Shown one piece after another: positions 35,435-45,652 of a stretch of DNA of 64,000 nucleotides. Under the pieces are notes generated by a model. The model was not told the origin of the DNA and searched no databases. It saw nothing but the letters and a program-made list of their open reading frames with translations. Source of the DNA: an uncultured Odoribacter sp. (GTDB taxonomy: Bacteria > Bacteroidota > Bacteroidia > Bacteroidales > Marinifilaceae). How positions within the stretch are numbered: position 1 is the first letter of the stretch; every line of letters begins with the position of its first letter. The position numbers were made by a program, and so were the translations under genes. The stretch spans positions 1-64,000 of the forward strand of contig CALUKE010000008.1 of NCBI GenBank assembly GCA_944321165.1, given 5' to 3'.

Positions 35435-36574
35435 ATGGAAGAAAAGACGATAGACGAACGGTTATTTGATTATTTCTCTGGAAATTTAAAGGAAGCAGAA
35501 CGTCGTGCTGTGGAGGAATGGATAGAGGAAAATGCAGAAAACGCCAAGAAATTCCAGCAATTTCGAAAAGATTTCTGGGATATCCGCTGGGGAATCCGGG
35601 GACAAGGGATTCAAGGATCGTATCGTCAGCTAGAAAGACGGTTGGGGGTTCGCAGATGGATTCGTCGCAGTGCCTGGGCTGCTTCTATTTTGATACTTGT
35701 GGGATGTTTATTTTTCTGGCAGTATGAAAAAGAGCGAGCCGGGATGGAGTTGTTGCTGAGCGAGCAGAAAACGGTCCTTCCGGGAAAAGCTCGGGCAGTG
35801 TTGGTCTTGTCTTCGGGAAAGAGTGTGAAAATGGATTCTCTCACTCAGGAATTGACGGAACTGAACGGGACCTCTATTCAGATCGATAAAGAGGGATGTG
35901 TCTGTTATCATGCAGCGACCGAGAAGGATACCGCTATTTTGTACAATACTTTGATTGTCCCTCGTGGCGGTGAATTTTCGATGACAATGGCCGATGGAAC
36001 GAAGGTGTGGTTGAATGCGGAAACTGAGTTACGTTTCCCGGTCGATTTTTCCCATTGTCAAGAAAGGACTGTGTATTTGAAAGGAGAAGCTTATTTCGAG
36101 GTGGAAAAGGATCAAAAGCGACCTTTTGTTGTCAAAGCCGGAGATGCGGCGATTCGTGTTTATGGGACCTCTTTTGATGTAAATCATTATTCTGCAGATC
36201 GGGTAGAGGCAGTCCTGGTGAAAGGGAGTATCGGTTTACGGCTTCAAGATCAGGAAGTCCAGATTTTACCGGGGCAACGGGTGATTGCAGATCGTTCATG
36301 CTCAGAAATAAAACTGGAGGAGGTTGATGTCACGTCTTATATCGCCTGGAAAGATGGAAATTTTGTTTTTAGAAACGAATCCTTGGAAAGTATTCTGCAA
36401 AAATTAGCCCGTTGGTATGACATGGAGGTTGTTTTCAAGAATGAAGCGGCTAAAAAGTGTTGTTTTTCGGGAGATATGAGGCGTTATGAAGAAATCAATC
36501 CCCTGTTGTATTATTTTGAAAGAATTTCTGAGGTACGATTTGATTTGAAAGGCAATTGTTTATATGTGAAATAA
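35435..36574 (+). CDS. FecR-family anti-sigma factor
   Basis: This 379-residue single-pass inner-membrane protein has a cytoplasmic N-terminal ~75 residues that would hold the sigma factor (ERLFDYFSGNLKEAERRAVE), one membrane helix at about 79-96 (AWAASILILVGCLFFWQY) and a periplasmic FecR domain. The FecR core is VPRGGEFSMTMADGTKVWLN with FPVDFSHCQERTVYLKGEAY, and a C-terminal STN-like DUF4974 follows (ESILQKLARWYDMEVVFKN). It relays binding of substrate by the adjacent SusC to the sigma factor. It sits 58 bases after the sigma gene. Confidence 0.93.
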   Translation: MEEKTIDERLFDYFSGNLKEAERRAVEEWIEENAENAKKFQQFRKDFWDIRWGIRGQGIQGSYRQLERRLGVRRWIRRSAWAASILILVGCLFFWQYEKERAGMELLLSEQKTVLPGKARAVLVLSSGKSVKMDSLTQELTELNGTSIQIDKEGCVCYHAATEKDTAILYNTLIVPRGGEFSMTMADGTKVWLNAETELRFPVDFSHCQERTVYLKGEAYFEVEKDQKRPFVVKAGDAAIRVYGTSFDVNHYSADRVEAVLVKGSIGLRLQDQEVQILPGQRVIADRSCSEIKLEEVDVTSYIAWKDGNFVFRNESLESILQKLARWYDMEVVFKNEAAKKCCFSGDMRRYEEINPLLYYFERISEVRFDLKGNCLYVK

Positions 36575-36632
36575 AAATCGATAGCATTATTTAAATGTGT
36601 GCTACCATTGTTTAATCTTTAAATACAAAATT

Positions 36633-39600
36633 ATGAGGTTTTATCGAGTTTTTTTGCATGATTTTCTCAGGTTGTGCAGAATTATGAATCCGTTTGTGAT
36701 TTTGATGTTGTCGTTTGCTTTCGGAGCTTCGGCAGCGACTTATTCACAGGATCAATTGGTCTCTTTGAAATTGCATCATTCTGATGTGTGGCAGTTGTTC
36801 CAAGAGGTTAAAGAGCAGACTGGTTTACGTTTCGTTTTTAACGAAGATTATGCGAAAGATTTTCCGGCAGTAAATGTTACTGCTAAAAATGAAAAAGTGC
36901 AGGATGTATTGAATAAGGTGTTTGCATCCAGTAATTTGGAATGTCGTTTCGAAGATGATGTCGTTTTTATTGTAAAACGGGAAATGGCTGCTGTTGCTCA
37001 GCAGGAGCTTTCGTTGAAAGGGAAAGTGACCGATCAGGCTGGAAATCCATTGCCGGGCGTAACTGTTCAAGTGAAAAATACTCAATTGGGAGTTGCTACG
37101 GATTTGAATGGGGAATGGGTTTTGAATATTCCGGAAACAGAAGATATTACCCTTGTTTTTTCTTTTGTCGGAATGAAATCGCAGGAGATAAAATATACGG
37201 GTCAGCAAGAGATAAATGTGGTTTTGCAGGAGGATATTACTGAAATGGATGAGGTGATCGTTACCGGTTATCAGACGATTTTGAAAGAGAGAGCTACCGG
37301 TTCTTTCAGTACGGTGAATGCTGAACGTTTGGATACGAAGTTACAACCCAATCTTAATTCAGTGTTGGAAGGTATGATGACCGGTGTGGTGGTTGACCGT
37401 AAAGGTAATATTGAGATTCGGGGTATTTCTACTTTTAATGCAGAAAAATCACCTTTGCTGGTAGTAGACGGTTATCCCATTGAAGGAGATATTGAATCGA
37501 TCAATCCCGATAACATTGAAAACATTACCGTATTGAAGGATGCCGTAGCTGCTTCTATCTATGGTTCCCGGGCTGCCAATGGTGTGATTGTCATCACTAC
37601 CAAACGGGGGAAAGCCGGTTCTCTGAATGTTTCTTATAAAGGAACTTTTGGGGTAACTTTAAAACCCGATTTGTCTGCTTTGAACCGGGTTTCTACGGAG
37701 GGATATATCGATGCAGAGATGGATTTGTACAATCAGAATCCCAGCTGGTTTTCACTGACGGATAAATATCCGATGGGACGTGTTTCTTATCTGTTGACTT
37801 TGGCTCGGGAAAATCAGATCACTGAGGCAGAAGCCATGGCAGAGATCGAGGAATTGAAAAAAGTGGACGGTTTGCAGCAGGTTGAAGATCATCTTTTCCG
37901 GAATTACCTGAATCATCAGCACAATATCAGAATTTCCGGAGGGAGTGAGACTAATTTATTCAATGCTACTCTTAATTATATGGGTGAAAGAGGTGATTAT
38001 GCCCATACAACCGGTTCCCGAATGATTTTGGATCTGAATAATGAGTGGACTCCCAATAAATGGGTCTCTTTTGGCGCTCAAGCCAATGTCGTATATCGGA
38101 AAAATGAAACTCCGTATCAGACTTATTCGGATATTCTGGCCTGGGAGGCAGACGATCTGGTTCAGCCGTATGACAATCTGATCGATCCGGAAACAGGCAA
38201 ACCGACGACGATTTTTTCTACCAGTCCCTATAGAATACAGACCTATGAGTCTATCACCGGAATGAAAGACTGGACCTACAATCCGATAGAGGATTTGGGC
38301 AAGGAAATGACTTATCATGAAGATCTGCAGGTAAGAATTGGTGGAAAGTTGAAAATCAATCTACTTGAGGGATTGAATGTTGAAACCGGTGGAAGCTGGA
38401 CACGTGGAAGTACGATGGATAAGACGGTTCATGACCGTGATGCTTATACTGTGCGGATTGCATACAATGATGCTACTTCCAAAAGCAACAATGCCGATCA
38501 CTATTTCCCGGATGGTGCCGTGATCGATGAGAGCCGTGGTATTAACGAAAGTTATACGATCAGAACGCAGATCAACTTCAACCGTTCCTTCAACGACGAT
38601 AAGCATTATGTATATTTTCTGGCCGGTAATGAGGTGAGAAAGAGTACCTATGATGACAATGTATATGCCACCCGTTTGGGATATAATCCGACTGCCGGTT
38701 CGTTTATTCCGGTCAATCTGAAAGATTATAAAGCCGGAGCGTATAATTCCGATATGCTGTTTTTGGCTCAATATCACAAAAGTTCCTTAAAGGATGGTAG
38801 TTACAGCTATTCTGACAATCGTTTCGTATCCTGGTATGCAAACGGATCTTATGAATATGACCACCGTTTCATTGTCAGTGGAAGTATCCGTTTGGATTTG
38901 ACGAATTTCTTTGGAACAGATCCGAAATACCGCTACAAGCCTTTGTGGTCAGTCGGTGGAACCTGGAAATTAGGAAATGAAAAATTCATGGAGTCTTTTG
39001 ATTGGTTGGATCGGATGAATTTGAGGGTTTCTTATGGTGTCAACGGAAATATCGCTTTGAATCAGGGCCCGTTCTTGATTTTGGGTGTAGGTAGCTATGA
39101 AGATGAAACGGGGGGAATCTCTTATGAAATTTCTTCTCCGGCCAATGAGCAATTGAGATGGGAAAAGACGAGTTCTACCAATATCGGTTTGGATCTTGCC
39201 TTCTTCAACAACCGGCTTGATTTGACTTTGGATTATTATTACAAGAACAGTACCGATCTATTGGCAAACGATACCAACGATCCGACAACCGGTTTCCCCA
39301 GTTTGATGAAGAATGTTGGAGAAATGAGCAATAGCGGTATTGAAATATCCGTTGGTGGTGATATTATCAACAATGGAGTGATTCGTTGGCATTCTTTATA
39401 TAATTTGAGCTATAACTTCAATAACGTCAAGAAATATAATGTAACTCGTTTGTATGCAACAAGTTATACTGGTTCGGCCAAACTGGTGGAAGGAAAGCCT
39501 GCTGATGCGCTGTATGCTTATCGGTATGCCGGTCTGAACGAGTCGGGAAATGCCATGTGTTATAACGCCGAGGGAGAAAAAGTATTGATGTCGCAGGCAA

Positions 39601-40142
39601 CGAAACCGGAAGATCTGGTTTATGCCGGAACAACTCGTCCGAAATTCGATATGTCTTTTACCAATATGCTGAGTTGGAGAAATTTGGATTTCTCATGTAT
39701 GTTTATCGCGAAATTGGGACATAAATATCGGAAAGACAGCTTCTCCGGTACGAATTACCTGAATCGGCATGTAGAGGAACGGTGGAGAGAACCGGGAGAT
39801 GAAGCTACCAAGATTTATCCCCGTTTGAAGCGTTACAGTTCCGACCGTTTTTATTTCCCGTATGCGGATATTTTTGTAGGCAATGCCAGTTATTTGAAAT
39901 TGAGAGATGTCACTTTGAGTTATAATATGCCGAAAAAGTGGATTTCCAATGTCGGGCTGGCAAATGCAAAATTATATTTCCAGGCTCGGAATCTGTTCAC
40001 GATTACTGCGAAAGGAGTTGATATCGATCCGGAAGTGGCCGAAATCAATGAAACCGGTGTGATTGGTGATTTTACCGAACAGGGGTATACTTCTTTGCCG
40101 AAACGGGCTGAATTCTATATGGGTTTGTCGTTTACATTTTAA
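36633..40142 (+). CDS. SusC/RagA-family TonB-dependent outer-membrane transporter with STN domain
   Basis: This 1169-residue outer-membrane transporter imports a ligand captured by its SusD partner, using TonB energy. After the signal region (NPFVILMLSFAFGASAATYS) comes an STN signalling domain (LKLHHSDVWQLFQEVKEQTG), then a carboxypeptidase-D-like beta-sandwich (LKGKVTDQAGNPLPGVTVQV). The plug follows (LLVVDGYPIEGDIESINPDN, IENITVLKDAVAASIYGSRA, NGVIVITTKRG), and then the ~900-residue barrel ending in FYMGLSFTF with the terminal aromatic. The STN domain shows that it also signals to FecR and the sigma factor. The ATG at 36633 is used; the upstream GTG at 36597 is unlikely. Confidence 0.96.
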   Translation: MRFYRVFLHDFLRLCRIMNPFVILMLSFAFGASAATYSQDQLVSLKLHHSDVWQLFQEVKEQTGLRFVFNEDYAKDFPAVNVTAKNEKVQDVLNKVFASSNLECRFEDDVVFIVKREMAAVAQQELSLKGKVTDQAGNPLPGVTVQVKNTQLGVATDLNGEWVLNIPETEDITLVFSFVGMKSQEIKYTGQQEINVVLQEDITEMDEVIVTGYQTILKERATGSFSTVNAERLDTKLQPNLNSVLEGMMTGVVVDRKGNIEIRGISTFNAEKSPLLVVDGYPIEGDIESINPDNIENITVLKDAVAASIYGSRAANGVIVITTKRGKAGSLNVSYKGTFGVTLKPDLSALNRVSTEGYIDAEMDLYNQNPSWFSLTDKYPMGRVSYLLTLARENQITEAEAMAEIEELKKVDGLQQVEDHLFRNYLNHQHNIRISGGSETNLFNATLNYMGERGDYAHTTGSRMILDLNNEWTPNKWVSFGAQANVVYRKNETPYQTYSDILAWEADDLVQPYDNLIDPETGKPTTIFSTSPYRIQTYESITGMKDWTYNPIEDLGKEMTYHEDLQVRIGGKLKINLLEGLNVETGGSWTRGSTMDKTVHDRDAYTVRIAYNDATSKSNNADHYFPDGAVIDESRGINESYTIRTQINFNRSFNDDKHYVYFLAGNEVRKSTYDDNVYATRLGYNPTAGSFIPVNLKDYKAGAYNSDMLFLAQYHKSSLKDGSYSYSDNRFVSWYANGSYEYDHRFIVSGSIRLDLTNFFGTDPKYRYKPLWSVGGTWKLGNEKFMESFDWLDRMNLRVSYGVNGNIALNQGPFLILGVGSYEDETGGISYEISSPANEQLRWEKTSSTNIGLDLAFFNNRLDLTLDYYYKNSTDLLANDTNDPTTGFPSLMKNVGEMSNSGIEISVGGDIINNGVIRWHSLYNLSYNFNNVKKYNVTRLYATSYTGSAKLVEGKPADALYAYRYAGLNESGNAMCYNAEGEKVLMSQATKPEDLVYAGTTRPKFDMSFTNMLSWRNLDFSCMFIAKLGHKYRKDSFSGTNYLNRHVEERWREPGDEATKIYPRLKRYSSDRFYFPYADIFVGNASYLKLRDVTLSYNMPKKWISNVGLANAKLYFQARNLFTITAKGVDIDPEVAEINETGVIGDFTEQGYTSLPKRAEFYMGLSFTF

Positions 40143-40154
40143 TTTTTGGGAGTT

Positions 40155-41708
40155 ATGAGAAAATTATATTTTATAGGTATGTTGCTGTTGTGCTTCTCCT
40201 GTTCAGATTTTTTGGATGTGAAGCCCATGGGAAAACTGATACCGACAGAAGTAGAAGAATATGAAAATCTATTGAATAATATATCTACAGTTGATTACTA
40301 TTATTTGGAGGCTGGATCGACCTATTTGGCTACTTTGTGTGATAATTTGAAAATCAGTGAGAACAGTGCTGCTCATTATTTTGATGTCAGCAATACTTCT
40401 ATTTCTAAGTATACAAGTTATACTTTTCAAATGCCGTATTACGATCCGACGACAGCCGATTTCTTTTGGGAACATGGATATGAAGCTATCGGAATTTTTA
40501 ATTCCGTTATCGATGGTGTCAATGATGTCAAAACGGAGCAGACAGAACAGTTGGCTCAGCAATTGATTGCGCAGTCAAAAGCTGCCCGTGCCTGGGCTTA
40601 TCTGACGATGTGCATGATTTATGGTCCAGTATATAATCCCGCTGGTACGAATGATGTAAAGACGATTCCTTATCGGACCAATTCCCAACCGTTGGTAGCC
40701 AATCCGGAAAGAGCGACGACTGCAGAAGTGTTTAAATACGCCAAACAGGATATTGAGGATGCTTTGAATGGTGGTATTCCTGAAAATGTCAGCAATCCGT
40801 GCCGTTTCGGTTTACCGGCAGTACAGATGTTGATGGCTTATTATTATATGTTTACCCGGGATTGGGAAAATATGTGGAAATATGCCGATATGGCCTGGCA
40901 GAAGGTACTGGCTCAAAATGGAAGCGTGGAAGCTCTCTTGTATAATTACAATAATTTCGGGTATGGCCTGGATGACACTGAGGAGGATGAAGATTCCAGA
41001 GATCCGGAAATAGACATAGAGCTTCAGGGAGAAGATGCATTGATTGGCCGGTCATATCATCGGGAGAATCTGATGTATCGGAAACCGGCTTATGGCGGTA
41101 CCGGGGTATTGTATCCTTCGGATGAATTTTTGGCTTTGTTCGATCAGGAAAAGGATTTGCGGTATAAGTTGTTTGCTCTCAAAGAAGATGGATATTCCAC
41201 AACGGTCAACGATGTGACTTACGATGACGGGTTGGTACGGATGTATTTCCGGGATAATAAAATAATGAGTAATCAAGGATTTACCCATCCTGAGCTGTTG
41301 CTGATGCGTGCAGAAGCTGCTGCCCGACTTGGAAAATTGTCGGATGCTCTGAACGATTTGAATCTGTTGCGGCAATTCCGTTATAAAGGTACGGATGTTT
41401 CTGAAACCAATTTGCCGGGCGGAGAAAGCATGAATCAGGATCAGTTGTTGGAAGAAATTCTGAAAGAACGGAGAAGAGAGCTGCCAATCGCTACTTTCCA
41501 ACGTCTGTTGGATCTGAAGAGATTGAGTCTGGACGAAGGGAAACCCTGGTGTAAGAAAGTTATCGAACACAAAATAGGTAGTACGACCTATTCTGCCGAA
41601 ATCAATTCAGAAAAGTTTATCGTTCCTATTTCAAATACGATTATTTTGTTGAATCCGCAATGGGGATTGACTCCTGATAATCGAACCTTTGATCCGGTTA
41701 TGTATTAA
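40155..41708 (+). CDS. SusD/RagB-family nutrient-binding outer-membrane lipoprotein
   Basis: This 517-residue surface lipoprotein caps the SusC barrel and binds the ligand. The signal MRKLYFIGMLLLCFSC has the lipid-bearing Cys at 16, followed by SDFLDVKPMGKLIPTEVEEY, the standard SusD opening. The TPR-like helical scaffold and the late signature LLMRAEAAARLGKLSDALND with ILKERRRELPIATFQRLLDL and KRL are present. The ligand cannot be read from sequence; a trailing M64 peptidase fragment hints at protein or glycoprotein. It starts 12 bases after susC, and a strong terminator ends the operon. Confidence 0.95.
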   Translation: MRKLYFIGMLLLCFSCSDFLDVKPMGKLIPTEVEEYENLLNNISTVDYYYLEAGSTYLATLCDNLKISENSAAHYFDVSNTSISKYTSYTFQMPYYDPTTADFFWEHGYEAIGIFNSVIDGVNDVKTEQTEQLAQQLIAQSKAARAWAYLTMCMIYGPVYNPAGTNDVKTIPYRTNSQPLVANPERATTAEVFKYAKQDIEDALNGGIPENVSNPCRFGLPAVQMLMAYYYMFTRDWENMWKYADMAWQKVLAQNGSVEALLYNYNNFGYGLDDTEEDEDSRDPEIDIELQGEDALIGRSYHRENLMYRKPAYGGTGVLYPSDEFLALFDQEKDLRYKLFALKEDGYSTTVNDVTYDDGLVRMYFRDNKIMSNQGFTHPELLLMRAEAAARLGKLSDALNDLNLLRQFRYKGTDVSETNLPGGESMNQDQLLEEILKERRRELPIATFQRLLDLKRLSLDEGKPWCKKVIEHKIGSTTYSAEINSEKFIVPISNTIILLNPQWGLTPDNRTFDPVMY

Positions 41709-41729
41709 AAGGAAAATAGGATGAAAGTA

Positions 41730-41762
41730 AAAAGGCGACTTGATATTCGAGTCGCCTTTTTT
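41730..41762 (+). terminator. rho-independent terminator of the susCD operon
   Basis: A stem AAAGGCGACT / AGTCGCCTTT with a 9-base loop and a six-T tail, 22 bases after the susD stop. The gap from here to 41898 is AT-rich with no gene and no clear promoter. Confidence 0.9.
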
Positions 41763-41898
41763 GTGTATTAGATGGAGGGTGTGATCGGATTGTATTTAAC
41801 AGATGTTTTATTTTTGGGGGCTTTGTGTAGGATCTGAGAATGCTTTTGTTGATTTTGTATCATAAAATTTTAATTGAATTAACACTTGAATGTATTGA

Positions 41899-42513
41899 AT
41901 GTGCTTTTTATTTATAAAAGGTGATTATGGCAGAGGATACGCTGTTGCCTATTTCCCGATTGGCAGCAATGACAATTCGTTGAGGGAGTTGTTGTTGCAT
42001 GAAGCGGGCGGGCATGGGTTTGCCAAGCTGGAAGATGAATATTTTTATGAAAGTTATGGAACTATACCTGATGATCAAAAAAATACGAAACTTCGTTTCC
42101 GGGACAATTTTGGTTGGGGTAAAAATATAGATTATACATCTTCTTCAGACAGAGTTATTTGGAGTAAATTTATTTCGGATGCCCGTTATGCTGTAGAAAA
42201 TATAGGGGTATATGAAGGTGCCGCCACTTATATCCGCGGTGTCTATCGACCGACGGATTACAGTATTATGCGTTATAATGAAGGTGGATTTAATGCCCCT
42301 TCTCGGGAGGCGATTTATTATCGTATTCACAAATTGGCTTATTTTGAAAGTTGGCAGTACGATTACGAGGATTTTGTACAGTGGGATCAGGAACATGTAC
42401 TCTCCAATTTATTGACGAAGGCAGGGATGTCTATCCCGGCAGACTTTAAGCCGACAGCACCTCCGGTAGTTCGATCAGCCCGTTGGGAAGATGGTGGTTT
42501 GATTGAGGAATGA
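41899..42513 (+). CDS. truncated M64-family (IgA-peptidase-like) metallopeptidase, probable pseudogene
   Basis: These 204 residues correspond to the C-terminal catalytic half of M64 metallopeptidases. GYAVAYFPIGSNDNSLRELL leads into the zinc-binding LLHEAGGHGFAKLEDEYFYE (His, Glu, His, Asp), and later SIMRYNEGGFNAPSREAIYY carries the Met-turn-like NAPSRE segment. Full-length relatives are exported and have a signal peptide and a ~200-residue N-terminal domain, both missing here. The frame opens only at 41899, just after an AT-rich gap and the susCD terminator. Without a signal peptide it could not reach the periplasm, so it is probably a 5'-deleted remnant rather than a working enzyme. Confidence 0.65.
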   Translation: MCFLFIKGDYGRGYAVAYFPIGSNDNSLRELLLHEAGGHGFAKLEDEYFYESYGTIPDDQKNTKLRFRDNFGWGKNIDYTSSSDRVIWSKFISDARYAVENIGVYEGAATYIRGVYRPTDYSIMRYNEGGFNAPSREAIYYRIHKLAYFESWQYDYEDFVQWDQEHVLSNLLTKAGMSIPADFKPTAPPVVRSARWEDGGLIEE

Positions 42514-42638
42514 GAAGATGAGAAAAAGAGAGGAAATGGAATCTTTTGAGGAATAATTGTGTAACTTGCGTCGTCAAATAAAGATATTGCAATTCAATAA
42601 CCGACAGGAAAAGCATCTTGCCGATCAGGTAAATAGAG

Positions 42639-43499
42639 ATGAAATTTTTTAAAAGTAAAGAGAGCTTGTCTGAAGAAGAGGCGGCGCATTTGTTTGAGAT
42701 TGAACAGAAAATCAAATCTTATCGGGCGAAAGGGGTTCGGGTACCGACCCGAAAAATGATCAAAACGGCTGCCCAGATTGAGGGAATTCGTCGCAGTGCG
42801 GCAGTGAATACGGCGGTGCTGGATGAAGTGGCCTCGCAGATTCATGCGGGAATGACAACCGAAGAGATCGATACCCTGGTTTATCAGTTTACGGTTGCCC
42901 GCGGTGCCGTGCCTGCGCCTTTGCATTATGAAGGATTTCCGAAGAGTGTGTGTACTTCGGTGAATGATGAGGTGTGTCATGGTATTCCATCCCCGGAGGT
43001 GGTGTTGCGGGAGGGGGATATTGTCAATGTGGACGTATCGACGATTCTGGACGGTTATTTTTCGGATGCCTCCCGCATGTTTATGATCGGGAAGGTCAGA
43101 CCGGAGGTGAAGCGTCTGGTTGAGGTTACCCGGGAATGTCTGGAATTGGGATTAAAGGCTGCCCGGCCCTGGGGATTTTTGGGGGATATCGGAGCCGCTG
43201 TCCAACAGCATGCGGAACGTAACGGTTATTCTGTGGTTCGGGAATTCGGGGGGCATGGAGTGGGATTGAAATTCCATGAGGATCCTTTTGTGAGTCATAC
43301 GGGGAAACCGGGAACCGGCCTCCTGCTTGTTCCGGGTATGGTATTTACGATCGAACCGATGATCAACATGGGAAGTCGGAAAATCTATATCGATGCCGAC
43401 AATGACTGGACCGTGCTGACGGATGACGGGAAACCTTCCGCTCAATGGGAGTATACGGTACTGATCACCGATACGGGTGCAGAAATTATCACCGGTTAG
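42639..43499 (+). CDS. map: type I methionine aminopeptidase
   Basis: It removes the initiator Met from new proteins in the cytoplasm. The 286-residue protein has the pita-bread fold with its metal ligands visible: Asp in VNVDVSTILDGYFSDASRMF (two Asp), His in GGHGVGLKFHEDP, Glu in VFTIEPMIN and Glu in QWEYTVLIT. A ~40-residue N-terminal extension (LSEEEAAHLFEIEQKIKSYR) precedes the standard start IKTAAQIEGIRRS. The extension lacks the Cys of zinc-finger types. It is convergent with gph, one base between the stop codons. Confidence 0.96.
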   Translation: MKFFKSKESLSEEEAAHLFEIEQKIKSYRAKGVRVPTRKMIKTAAQIEGIRRSAAVNTAVLDEVASQIHAGMTTEEIDTLVYQFTVARGAVPAPLHYEGFPKSVCTSVNDEVCHGIPSPEVVLREGDIVNVDVSTILDGYFSDASRMFMIGKVRPEVKRLVEVTRECLELGLKAARPWGFLGDIGAAVQQHAERNGYSVVREFGGHGVGLKFHEDPFVSHTGKPGTGLLLVPGMVFTIEPMINMGSRKIYIDADNDWTVLTDDGKPSAQWEYTVLITDTGAEIITG

Positions 43500-43500
43500 C

Positions 43501-44187
43501 TCAGAGGTAGCGAAGGATCTCCTGTGGATGATCCACGAGGTGGCAGGCTCCTTGTTCTTCCAGTTCCTGACGAGGGCGGAAGCCCCAGCATACGCCGATA
43601 GAAACGAGACCGGCGTTTCGGGCCGTCTGCATGTCGACTCCGGAATCTCCGATGTATAGGGTTTGGGAAGCTGCCTGTCGGGTGGCTTGCAGTATTTCGA
43701 ATACGATGGTGGGATCGGGTTTGGTCGGGATATTTTCACGCTGTCCCAATACGATGGAGAAGAGTGTTTCTCCGAAATAGTGACGGATGAGTTCTATTGT
43801 GCCCTGGTGGTATTTGTTGGATGCGACGCCGAGCAGGATGCCTTGTGCGTGCAGTTGTTCCAGCAATTCCGGAATACCCGGATACGGTCGGGTGCGGTCG
43901 GTTTTATGCTGCTGATAATAGGTGACAAAATCTTCGCGCAGTTGCAGAATCGTTTCTGGTTGTCTGGCTGCTTCCGGAAGAGCGCGTTCGATGAGTTTGG
44001 TGATGCCGTTGCCGACAAAATAGCGATAGGCGGACAAGGCATGTTCCGGATAACCATGCTGACGGAGTGCATAATTGGCGCTGGAAGCCAGGTCGTCGAT
44101 GGTGTTCAGGAGGGTGCCGTCAAGATCGAAAATGACCAATCGGGTGTTTCTCTGTTTGCCGATAGCTGAAACGATGTTGTTGCTCAT
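43501..44187 (-). CDS. gph: HAD phosphatase, phosphoglycolate phosphatase-like
   Basis: This 228-residue HAD-IA phosphatase has motif [21 protein letters not shown], motif [14 protein letters not shown], Lys in [10 protein letters not shown] and motif [18 protein letters not shown] followed by [12 protein letters not shown], the last typical of Gph. It may remove 2-phosphoglycolate made by DNA repair or damage to glycolytic metabolites. Its start overlaps the stop of nuoN by four bases, so it is the last gene of the complex I operon. Confidence 0.85.
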   Translation of the reverse strand: MSNNIVSAIGKQRNTRLVIFDLDGTLLNTIDDLASSANYALRQHGYPEHALSAYRYFVGNGITKLIERALPEAARQPETILQLREDFVTYYQQHKTDRTRPYPGIPELLEQLHAQGILLGVASNKYHQGTIELIRHYFGETLFSIVLGQRENIPTKPDPTIVFEILQATRQAASQTLYIGDSGVDMQTARNAGLVSIGVCWGFRPRQELEEQGACHLVDHPQEILRYL

Positions 44188-45611
44188 ACTCCGAAACTCA
44201 TATTGACAAACAGTTCATACAGGGTATTGCCGAAAAGTCCCAGAACGATGATTCCTGCACTGCAAACAATCAGACTGATCCGGGTATAGGCATCTGACCG
44301 GAAAGGTACGATAGGGGTTTCATTTTTCTGAATGAACATGGCTTTTACGACCAGCAGGTAGTAGTAAAGCGACAGGATCGTGTTGAGCAGGGCGATGAAT
44401 ACCAATACGTAGAATCCCTGTTGAGCACCGGCGTAAAAGATGAAGAATTTGCTGAAAAATCCGGCAAACGGTGGAATACCGGCCAGAGAGAACAGCGCCA
44501 GCATCATGACGACGCTCAATTTGGGGTTGGTGGCATACAGTCCGTTGTAATCGTTTAGGGTAATCTTTCCGGTCCGCTGTTCGATGACGGTAATGACGCC
44601 GAAAGCAGCCAGGTTGGAGATCATATACACCAGGATGTAATATACCAGGGAAGACATTCCGATGGCGCTTCCGCTGATGACTCCCAGCATGATATAGCCG
44701 GCCTGGGAAACCGAGGAATAGGCCAGGAAGCGTTTCAGGTTTTGTTGGCGAATGGCAAACAGGTTGGCGATGGTGATCGTTGCGATGATGACCACGTACA
44801 GAATGGCTTGCCATTCAACGAGAAAATTGCCGAATACCTTGAATAGCAGGGTCATCAGAACGAAGGCCGCAGAACCTTTGGAGATTACTGAAAAATAGGC
44901 CGTGACCGGAGTCGGAGCTCCTTCGTATACATCCGGCGTCCATTGGTGGAAAGGTACCAACGAGATCTTGAAAAACAGACCGACGATAAAAAAGCCGAAT
45001 GCCATGTATTGCAGCGGATTGCCGCTGATATTGTGGGTGATATCCGCAAAATAGAGGGTGCCGACAGTGCCGTAAATCAGTGATATGCCGTATAGGGAAA
45101 GTCCGGAGGCAAAGGTCGCCGACAGAATGTATTTGGCACCGGCTTCTGCCGATTGGTATTTGTATTTGTCGTATGCCGACAGAATGGCCATCGGAATGGA
45201 GGCCGTTTCCAGGCCGATGAAAAAGAGCAGGAAGTTACCGGCGGAAATCATGAAATACATTCCTAAGAGGGAGGAAAACAGGATCAGGTAAAACTCTCCC
45301 CGGCGAATGAGTACCGATTCGCTGTTTACCCAGTTGTATGCCTGCATGAGGACGATCAGGGTGCCTGCATTCAGAATGGTTTTTACGACACCCCCGATAG
45401 GTGTGCAGGAATACATGCCCCCGAAGGCTTCGATGGTGGTTTCCTGGGGCAAAAGATTCAGCAGGGTATGGGCAAGAAACAATACACAAGCCACCGGATG
45501 GAAATATTTCAGGCTTTTCTGGGAACCGAACAGGTCGTATACCAGCAGAATGATCATGAGTACGATCAATGAAAGTTCTTCTTTTAGGAATAAAAAATTA
45601 GCATATCCCAT
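44184..45611 (-). CDS. nuoN: NADH-quinone oxidoreductase subunit N
   Basis: This is one of the three antiporter-like membrane subunits that move protons in complex I: 475 residues with about 14 helices. The conserved lysine-bearing helices are visible ([20 protein letters not shown], and [20 protein letters not shown]). It lies 41 bases downstream of nuoM on the minus strand and overlaps gph by four bases at its 3' end. In E. coli numbering it corresponds to NuoN, the antiporter-like subunit nearest the hydrophilic arm. Confidence 0.96.
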   Translation of the reverse strand: MGYANFLFLKEELSLIVLMIILLVYDLFGSQKSLKYFHPVACVLFLAHTLLNLLPQETTIEAFGGMYSCTPIGGVVKTILNAGTLIVLMQAYNWVNSESVLIRRGEFYLILFSSLLGMYFMISAGNFLLFFIGLETASIPMAILSAYDKYKYQSAEAGAKYILSATFASGLSLYGISLIYGTVGTLYFADITHNISGNPLQYMAFGFFIVGLFFKISLVPFHQWTPDVYEGAPTPVTAYFSVISKGSAAFVLMTLLFKVFGNFLVEWQAILYVVIIATITIANLFAIRQQNLKRFLAYSSVSQAGYIMLGVISGSAIGMSSLVYYILVYMISNLAAFGVITVIEQRTGKITLNDYNGLYATNPKLSVVMMLALFSLAGIPPFAGFFSKFFIFYAGAQQGFYVLVFIALLNTILSLYYYLLVVKAMFIQKNETPIVPFRSDAYTRISLIVCSAGIIVLGLFGNTLYELFVNMSFGV

Positions 45612-45652
45612 AGCTTATAATTTTTGATATTGACTTCGAAATAGATGATTCA

